64,000 nt of DNA from NCBI RefSeq assembly GCF_001672975.1, contig NZ_LZKU01000076.1, forward strand, positions 1 to 64,000, written 5' to 3'. Below the pieces are notes generated by a model, which searched no databases, had not been told where the DNA came from, and saw nothing but the letters and a program-made list of their open reading frames with translations. The translations under genes and the position numbers were made by a program. The stretch comes from Mycobacterium sp. 1465703.0. Lineage in GTDB: Bacteria > Actinomycetota > Actinomycetes > Mycobacteriales > Mycobacteriaceae. Positions 53,141-62,800 of this stretch are shown here, piece by piece. Every line of letters starts with the position of its first letter. Within the stretch, counting starts at the first letter, position 1.

Positions 53141-53836
53141 TTAGTTTTCGGCGGGCAACAGTGAGTGCGTGACGCCGGTGCCTTCGAAGACGAATTGGTG
53201 CGCGGGTCGGCGCAGCGGCTCGACGGTGGCGTCCGGGTGCACGATGACTCCGCCGCCCGAGGGGATTCCGAGCCCGATTGCCGCTCCCTCGAGCAATTGA
53301 ATCGTCCGCGATAGCCGCGCCCATTCGGCTTGCTCGTCGTGCGCGTCGATGATCATCGGGGTGAGATTGAACGTATCGAACAGTTCCGTCTTGGGGGACT
53401 CCGGTGTCCCGTCGATTCCGGAGCGGCCGAGCTGGACGGCTCCGGCCGAAACGCCCACTAGCACTGCCCCTTTGGCGTACCGGCCCACAATCACGTCCTT
53501 CATGCCTGTTCTCACGAATGTGTTCCAGCCGAGCCGCACGTCACCGCCGGCCAGAAGGATCAGCTGGGCACCTTGCAGGAAGGCGCGATCGGCCCGACCG
53601 AATGACGAATCGATCATGAGGCGGTCGGTTATCCCAACGGCATCCATTGCAGCTTCGAAGATTTCGTAGAACTCCGGACGATCTCCATTTGAGGCGCCGA
53701 TATAGGCTGCGCTCAGCGGCTTGTCCCGAGTCAACCCATCGAGAGCTGCGTCGAGAAGCAGTCGGCCGCGGCGCCTCCAGAACAGCAGCTGACTGTCCGC
53801 CAGCAGATAGAGCGGTGCGAGCTGTATTGCCGTCAC
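53141..53836 (-). CDS. S51 peptidase-like / class I glutamine-amidotransferase-fold protein
   Basis: 231 residues. The S51 (cyanophycinase/dipeptidase E) nucleophile elbow is GVSAGAV near residue 127, preceded by ILLAGGDVRLGW; a His in MIIDAHDEQAEW is the likely catalytic partner. It is smaller than cyanophycinase and of the bacterial peptidase-E-like type, possibly acting on aspartyl dipeptides. Its GTG start overlaps the stop of the giant ATPase gene (GTGA, 53833-53836), so the two are translationally coupled. This is the only obvious partner of the repeat protein. Confidence 0.85.
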   Translation of the reverse strand: MTAIQLAPLYLLADSQLLFWRRRGRLLLDAALDGLTRDKPLSAAYIGASNGDRPEFYEIFEAAMDAVGITDRLMIDSSFGRADRAFLQGAQLILLAGGDVRLGWNTFVRTGMKDVIVGRYAKGAVLVGVSAGAVQLGRSGIDGTPESPKTELFDTFNLTPMIIDAHDEQAEWARLSRTIQLLEGAAIGLGIPSGGGVIVHPDATVEPLRRPAHQFVFEGTGVTHSLLPAEN

Positions 53837-56800
53837 TTCGACTGATCTTTACCGGTGAGTTCGTCGAGCCTCGCGAGCGCGGCGTCGAGATCTGCCTCGT
53901 CGAAGATTTCGCAGCGGTTGATCCGGTCGCCTGCGACGGTCAGAAGCATGATCATTCGCCACTCGGCGTCGAAGCCTTCTGGCGAGGTTCCGTACGCCGC
54001 ATAGGTGACGATCGCTCCGAAATTGCTGAGTTGATGCACCGCCTCGATGTGGATGTGGAGGTTCGGTGTGAGGTCCCAAGCGGAGCGGAAGGTTGTGGTC
54101 GAATCGATTTCGTCCAACGTCAACGGCCGGTGGTCGACTGTGACCCAGTCCCCCGCAAGGAGGTCCTGCCGGTTGAACGCAGCCAAGGTCTGCGCGATAA
54201 CCGACCATGTTTGCGAGTAGGCGGCCGCTTCACCCGCGAGATACCGCGCGTCGAGTTCTTCGACGGCGGCGTCGATATCGTTGATGTCGAACGAGATGGC
54301 CGCGACGAATCGGTTGTCGGAGTTGATCTCCACGATGACGAACACATCTGTGAGAAAGCCCTCTTGCACTTCATCGTTGAAAGCCAAGCGCATACGCACG
54401 AGGGCAAGGCGCTCCCCGCGCGTCGCCATGACGGTCGATGTCAGGTATTTGGTGCGGAGGTCGGCGATCGCCCTCATGTCTGCGATCTGGGCGTCTCGAC
54501 CATGTCGGACTCCCGCGCCTATCATCCGACGGCGATCGTCCTGGGAGAAATCGTCCGCCAATATCTGCGCCATGCCGTCCCAGTTGCGCGCTTTGAAGTG
54601 CGCCAAAAATCGCTCACCCATTCGGCTCGCCGCATTTTCCAATTGTTCTGGCGGGGAATGTAAATCATCGAATCGGGTTAAGGCAGTGTCCAGGTCTGCC
54701 TCGTCGAAGACTTCGACGCGGCTGATTAGGCCGCCTTCGACCGTGAACATCATGATCATCCGCACTTCCGCGTCGAAGCCTTCTTGCGAAGTCATCTTGA
54801 GCACCTCGGTGAAGACGGCTCCGTGTTCGCTCAGCTGATGCCCCGCCTCGATGTAGACGCTGGCATCCGAAGTGATGTCCCATACTGCACGAATAGATGC
54901 GGCCAGATCAGCATCCTCGATCGACACGACCGGCCGATGATCGATGTAAACCGGATACGGTGTCGTCGCGGGAAGTTCGTGACGATTGAATCGGGCAGGG
55001 ACCCCCGCAACCACCGACCATGTGTCGGCGTGGGCGGCTGCTTCGCCAGCGAGGTAGCGCGCGTCAAGTTCCGCAAAGGCTCCGTCGATGTCGTCGGGGT
55101 CGAAAAGGACATGCGCCGTTATCCGCCCGTCGGTGCCGATTTCGACTACGCCGAGCATCTCGACGCCGAACTCTCCATGTCGCAGGTCGCGGTCTGGGGC
55201 GCAGATATGAGTCAGGGCAACGCGATCCCCTCGGGTCGCCGTGACAGCGGACGTTATGGTCGGCGCCACTTCCGCGAGAGCTCGAATGTTTGTGATCACG
55301 ACATCGCGGCCATGCCAGACTCCGATATTCACTACTCGGCGGCGATCATCGACGAAACTACCAACGGCCAGAATCTCGGCCATCGCCTCCCAATCGCGAG
55401 CCCGGAAGCAAGTAAAAAATCGGTCATCCGCCTGGCTTGCAGCATTTTCCAGTTGACACGACTGTGCGTGCAGTTCGTCGAAGCGGGTGAGCGCGGCGTC
55501 GAGGTCTGCTTCGTCGAAAAGCTCGGAGCGGCTGAGAAGGCCATGATCGACCGTGTAAATGTCGATCATCCGCCATTCGGCGTCAAAGCCCTCTTGGGAG
55601 GTACCTCTAATGGTTTGGGTGACGACGGCTCCGAGCTCGCTCAGCCGATGCACAGCCTCGATGTTGATGTAAATGCTCGGAATGACGTCCCATATCCCGT
55701 GAATAGATGCTGCCAGATCAACCGTCTCGCTCGTTACCAGCGGACGACGGTCGATCATGACCCAATCCGGCGTTGTCGCGGGTGGTTCACCGCGATTGAA
55801 CCCCGCGTACGACTGAGAAATCACCGACCACGTGTTCATGTGGGCCGCCGCTTCGCCTGCAAGGTAACGCATTTCAAGTTCTCGGAAGGCGGCGTCGAGG
55901 TCATTGGGGTCGAATACGATGTTTGCGCTGATCCGGTTCTCGGCGTCAAGCTCGACGACGCTCAACATCTCGAAGCCGAAATCTGCTTGCTGCAGATTGC
56001 GATTCGCGAAGTAGATACGAGCGATCGCGAGGCGCTCACCACGGATTGCAAGGACCGTTGATGTTGTCGTCGCCTCTCCTGCAAGAGCTCTCATGTTTTC
56101 GATTACGATTTCGCGACCTTGCCACCGCCCGGCATTGATGATCCGCCGGCGATCATCGACGAAGCTGTCGTCCGCGAGGATTTCGGTGATCAGGTCAAAT
56201 TGGCAGCTACCAAAGTGCGCGAGCAAACGCTCGACGACTTGGCTCGCCGCGTTGTCCAGTCGCGGCGCGCGCGGGCGCAATTCCTCAAAGCGGGCAAGGG
56301 CGGCATCGAGGTCCGACTCGTCGAAGACCTCGATGCGGCTAAGCAAGTTGTCCTCGACCGCGATCATGTACGTCAACCGCAATTCCGCGTCGAAGCCCTC
56401 TTGCGTGGTCATTTTCAGCACTTGGGTAACGACGGTTCCGGGTTCGTTTAGCTGATGCACGGCTTCGATGTAGGCGCTGGCATCCGAAGCGAGGTCCCAC
56501 ATGGCACCAACAGATGTGGCCAAATCGACCCCCTCGATCGATACGAGCGGTCGATGATCGATATACACCGGATCCGGCGTCGTCGCGGGAAGTTCGTGAC
56601 GATTGAATTGGGCGTTGGCCTCTGCAACGACCGACCAGGTGTGCGCGTAGGCGGCCGCTTCGCCGGCGAGGTAACGCGCGTCGAGCTCCGCAAAGGCCGC
56701 GTCGATGTCGTCGCGGTCGAACGAGACGGCGGCGACGATGCGCTCGTCGGCGTTGATTTCGCTGATGCCCAGCATCTCTCCGAAAAAGGCCTCGGGCCCT

Positions 56801-59800
56801 TTATCGCGAAACGAGAAGCCGACTCGCATGAGGACCAGGCGCTCCCCGCGGGTCGCTATGAGAGTCGATGACACATTGACCATTCCGAGGTTGGCGATCG
56901 CCTGCAAGTCTGCGATCTCAGCGGCTCGACCGTGTCGAATTCCGGCGCCTACCACGCGACGACGATCGTTTTGAGAGAAGTCTTCAGCCAAGGTCTCCGC
57001 TACTGCATCCCAGTCGCAGGCCGCAAAGCTCGCCAGGAAGCGCTCAGTAACTCGGCTTGCCAAGTTTTCCAGCTGGGCTGCCGGCCGGCATAGCTGATCG
57101 AACGCCACAATTGCTGTTTCGAGGTCTTCCTCGTCGAATACCTCACAACGGTTGATCAGGTCACCGTCCAGAGTCATAAGGTTAACCTCGCGCCATTCGG
57201 CGTCGAAGCCGTCCGACGATGTCCCATGTGTCGACTGGGTGACGACTGCTCCGAGGTTGTTCAGCCGATGCACCGCATCGACATAGATTTTGGCTTGCGG
57301 CGCGACCTGCCATGTGGCGTAAATGTAGGGAACCAGTTCGCCGGGGGAGAACGCTCTTCCTCGGCGGTGGTCGATAGTCACCCAGTCTGGTGTCGTCGAG
57401 GGGAGCTTGTGTTCGTTGAACGCGTTAAAACCTCGCAACAACGTCGACCACGTATGCCGATAGACGGCCGCTTCTCCTGCCAGGTAACGGTTTTCGAGCT
57501 CCTCGAAAGCAGCGTCGATGTCGTCGAGATCGAAGATCACATCCGCTGTGATTCGTCCGTCGGATTCGACCTCGAGCATGTTCAGGGCGTCGCTTGCAAT
57601 CGCTTCGGGGTCGCGGCCCACGGCTCTGACACGCACCAGAACGAGTCGATTCCCGCGAGTTGCCATGACGCTCAACAATTTGTAGCTAAAGCCGATCTCG
57701 GCGGCCACTTGGAGATCTCTTATCGCGGTATCTCGATCAGTTGTGAGCCCGCCATTCACTACCCGACGACGATCGTCGACGGAGACGTTTTCGGCGCATA
57801 ACTCAGTGAGGGCGCTCCAGTCGCGGGTCTCCAGGTATTGACAAATTCGCTCGTACGCTTGGCTTGCCGCATTCTTCAATGCCGGTGGCGGGCTACTCAA
57901 CTCCTCAAACCGTGCGAGCGCGGCGTCGAGGTCTTCCTCGTCGTATACCTCGATGCGGTTCATCAGGCCACCTTCGACTGTCCCAACGTTGATCGTCCGC
58001 CACTCGGCCTCAAAGCCCTCTTGCGTGGCTCCGCGGGCAACATGGGTGATGACTGCTCCTGCCTCGCCCAACCGATGCACAGCCTCGATGTAGACGCTGA
58101 TGTCCGGCATTAGGTCCCACACGGTGGGAAGATATGCGTCCAGATCTTCTGGCTCGGTCGTTAAGGCCGCTCGATGGTCGATGTAAACCGAATCCGGTGT
58201 CACGTCGGGAAGTTCGTGCCGATTGACCCCGGTATAGCCTCGTGCGATCGCTGACCACGTCTGCGCGTGGGCGGCGGCTTCTCCTGCGAGGTATCGGGTG
58301 TCGAGTTCTTCGAAAGCGGCGTCAATGTCGTCGACGTCGAATACGACGTGGGCCGAGATCCGTTCGTCGGTGTCAATCTCGGCGAGAACGAGCAACTCTA
58401 CGCCGAACTCGCCGCGCTGCAGGTTGTGGTTCGAGGAACGGATACGATCGAGGACGAGACGCTCCCCGCGGATCGCGATGGGGGTCACCGTCATGTTCGC
58501 CTCAATCTCGGCGAGGGCCCGCATGTCGGCTAGTTGGTGATCTCGACCGCGCCGAACACCGGCGTTCACGACGCGGCGTCGATCGTGCGAGGAGATTTCG
58601 TCGGCGAGCGACTGAGCCATGGCGTTCCAGTCGCGGACCGCGTAGCAGCTCCAAAAGTGCTCGGTCACTTGGCTTGCCGCGTTTTCAAGTCGCCACATCC
58701 GGCGTCGTAATTCCTCGAGTCGCGCGATGGCGGCGTCCGAGTCTGTCTCGTCGAAGACCTCGCAGCGGGTGAGTCGGTCGCCGCCGACAATGAGAAGCAT
58801 CACCATGCGCCATTCGACGCCTAGGCCATCGGGCGTGGACCCGTGTGCATTGTTGGTGATTACCGCCCCAGCACTGTTGAGGTGGTGCACCGTTTCGATG
58901 TGGACCTTGAAGTCCGGCGTCAGATCGAACAGCGTGTGAACGGCTGAAGTCATGTTGCCGGCAGCGAATGGTGAGCCTCGTCGGTGGTCGATGGTCACCC
59001 AGTGTCCTGGGGGATATTCATGCCGGTTGAACATCGCGTGCACGCCGACTACCGCCGACCACGTATTTGCATGAGTGGCTGCTTCGCCGGCGAGGTAGCG
59101 CGCGTCGAGTTCAGCCATCGCGGCGTTGAAGTCGTCGAGTTCAAAGACGACCGCCTCTGCCAGCATCTCGTTAGCGTCGATCTCGGTAACGAGAAGGGTT
59201 TCGATTCGGAATGATTCGGGTCTCGGGTCTCGGTTGGTGAACCGGAGACGGGTGAGGGTGAGGCGCGTGCCGCGGGTCGCGATGACGGTCGACGTCGCGT
59301 CGGTGAATCCGACGGCGGCCGCTGCTCTGAAGTCTTCGGCTGCGGCACCTCGGCCATGTCGAATGCCGGCGTTGACGGCTCGTCGACGATCGTCGACCAA
59401 GTAATGGTCGGCCATCATTGCCATGAGGGCTGCCCAGTCGCGGGGCGCGAAGTGCCCCAGGAAACGCTCTACCACTCGGCTTGCCGCGTTCTCCAACCGC
59501 GGCGTCGGTCGGTTGAGCTCCTCGAACCGCGCGGTCGCGGCGTCAATGTCCTTCTCGTCGAAAACCTCAGTGCGGTTGATCCTGTCGTCCTCGACCGCGA
59601 AGAGCGCGATCCCGCGCCACTCGGCGCGCAAGCCCTCTTGCGACGTTTCATGCGCCGCATAGGTGGCCACGACGGCGACATCGCTCAGCCGATGCACTTG
59701 CTCGACATAGATGTTGGTGTCTTGCTCGGAGTCCCACCCCGCTTGGATATATGCATTCACATCGCCAGGTCCGAACGCTGTTTCCTGTCGGTGGTCGACA

Positions 59801-62800
59801 TTGATGCAGTCCGGCGTGGTCAACGGTGGCTCGTGCCGGTTGAGCGCGGCGTAACTGCCAGCGACAGCGGACCACGCGCGTGCGTGGGCGGCCGCTTCAC
59901 CGGTGAGGTAACGCGCGTCGAGTTCTGCGATGGCGGCATCGATGTCTTCGACGTCGTACGAGACGACGGTCGCAATTCGGTTGTCAGCGTCGACCTCGAA
60001 GACGTTGAGGGCATCGTTTTGTATCGCATCAGGGTCTGTGCCGGTGGCGCGACTTCGTGCTAGGACCAGGCGTTCTCCGCGAATAGCAATGGCGCCCACC
60101 ATCGAAATCGAGAATCCGACATCGGCGGCCGCCTGCAGGTCTCTGATCACGTCATGTCGACCATGTTGAGTTTCGGCACTGACGATTCGTCGGTGATCGA
60201 TTCCGACGTAGTTGTCGGCCACCGTTTGGGCCATGGCATCCCAGTCGCGGGCCGCGAAATGCCACCAGACGTGCTCGAATACGCGCGCGGCCGCGTTTTC
60301 CAGACGCGCCGTCGGTCGGCTGAGCTGTTCGAATTTAGCGATCGCGGCGTCGAGGTCTGCCTCGTCGAATACTTCAGAGCGGCTAGCGCGCTCACCGTCG
60401 ACGGTCACGAGACTGATCCCTCGCCACTCGGCGCCGAACCCTTCGTGCGACATCCCCTGTGCCGCATGCGTAAAGACGGCGCCGACCCCGCTAAGCCGAT
60501 GCACAGCCTCAATGTAGGTGTGGATGGTCTGGCCGAGGTCCCACCCAGCGCGAACATAGTCGATCAGCTCACCGGGGGCGTGAGCCGTCCCGTGGCGGTG
60601 ATCAACATTGGTGAAATCCGGTGTAATCGGCGGTATTTCATGTCGGTTAAGTGCGATGTAGCCACTAACAACGACCGACCAGGTTTCGGAATATGATGCC
60701 GCTTCGCCGGCGAGGTACCGGCTATCGAGTTCCGCAAATGCTCCGTCGATGTCATCCAGATCGAACACGACGATCGACGTGAGGCTCCCGTCGGCGCCGA
60801 TCTCGATGAGGTTCAAGGCATCGTTTTGAATTGTCTCGGGGTCGCGGCCGGACGCGCGTACCCGGGTGAGGGCGAGGCGTTCGCCACGGATCGCCACGAC
60901 ATCCACCATCCATATTGCAAAGCCGAGGTCGGCAGACACCTTCAGGTCCTCGATCACGGTTTCTCGACTGCCGCGGTCCCCGGCATTCACCACTCGGCGG
61001 TGATCGGCGCCGGAAAGGCCATCGGAGACGATCGCTGCCGCGGCGTCCCAGTCGCGGTCGGCGAAGCAGGACCAGAAGCGTTCGTAGACACGCGTTGCCA
61101 AGTTTTGGAGCCGCCGCGCAGGCGGCTGCTCCGCATCGAGCCGTATCTGTGCCGCATCGAGTTCGGCGATGGCGGCATCGATGTCGTCGACGTCGAATGA
61201 AATTTGCAGTGTTAATCGCCGTTCTTCATCGATGCCGTATACCACCAGAAATTCGTCGTACGGTGCACCAGGGCTCACGTCCGAAGTGCCTAGCTTCACT
61301 CGAGCAAGTGCCAGCCGCTCGCCTCGCACGGCGATAACCACTTGGCTGCCCCGCACGTCGCCTGTCTCGACAACGCGCCTGTTTAACCGCGGCCACTGGC
61401 CCGACGGTATATCGGTTTGCGAAAAGCCAACCATCTTCCGGCGACTCTCGCCGGTCGCCTCGGGCGCGAACAGCCGCTCGAGCTCTTCCCAGTCCCTCCG
61501 ATTTATAGCGGCCAACATGCGCTCGCCGGCTTGCGAGCATGCGTTGTCGTGCGCCACGGCCGACGTTTTCGTTGGAGTGGGGACAGTCGGCTCGACGCGC
61601 TTGCCGAGAACAACCCGTGCCATTTCAGCAAGCGCCGCAGCGCCTTTCCGCTCATACAAGTCGACCGCGCGCTCGGCAGCGGCGCGCGCTCCCGCAATGT
61701 CGCCGGCGGCGCCCAAAACCGTTGCCAGCGTCAGACATGCGTCGGCGTGATCCACCAGGGCGTCGGTGCGCTCGGCCAACCTCACCGCTTCCTCGGCAAC
61801 GCGTCGAGCCGCGTCGTGATCGTTGCCGCGCGCCAGCAAGTGTGCCCTCAGCGTGCGCCACGCGATTGACGCCTTCAGCGCGTGGCCGGCGAGACGTTCG
61901 CTTTGCGTGCACAATTCGTCTGCCTCGCCATCACGGCCAAGTGCGAGACATGTGCGGCCCAACAGCGCCGCGGTCTCGGCGGTGTCGGCGTCCAGGCCCA
62001 TGCGACGAAAACCGTTGTAGGCCTTCCTCAGATGCGCTTCCGCGGCGGCGGGATCATCGACGATGAGTTCAACGATGCCGGCGAACTGTTCAACTTCGAG
62101 CAGCGCGTGGCGTAGACCGAGTTCGGTCACCGTGCGCCGGGCCGAGTCGATCATCCGCCGGGCCGCCGCGGCGCGACCGCGAAACGCCTCAAGCACCGCC
62201 TGGCATCGCGTCGAGGTGGCCTCGACGGCGGGGGAGTCGGTCGTAATGCGCAACAGCCGCACCACGTCGAGGCACCGCCCGCCTGCGCGCGGCACCGGGT
62301 TCGGGCCCCACAGTGCGGCCAGCGGCGCACCAGCCAGAACTGCATTCACCCGGCGGTGTTCGCGTGCCCGGCGCGCCGCGGTCAACGCGTCGTCCAGGGC
62401 GACTTCGCAATCGGCGATCCGCCCAAGGCGATTGAGGCATCCCGCTCGGACGGTGTGAGCCTTCGCTTCTCCGGCGGCATCGTCCAGTTCGGCGAGTTTG
62501 GCCGCGGCCGCCCCTAACGCCGCTTCGGCCTCGTCTAACCGCTCGGGGTGGATCAACATCGACAGTTGGCCGTCGAAGCATGTTGCCCACGCCGCCAGCC
62601 GGGCCGAATCGATTGTCGCCGACTGTAATTGGGAGACGGCACCGGCTGCCGAAGCCACGTCACCAGCGGCCAACAGGGCCTCGCAACGCGCAACCAACAG
62701 TTCGGCCGTCTGGTCGTCGCGATCGGGCAGCTCGTCGTCAAGTTCCTCCAGCGCATTCAGGGCGTGGTGGTACAGGTCGGCGGCGCCTTCGTAGGCAAGT

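Noticed and set aside
53836-61113. Tandem array as an assembly artefact or recent expansion
   Set aside because: Units differ at a large share of residues and have slightly different lengths (807-813 bases) while keeping frame, which argues for an old, selected array.
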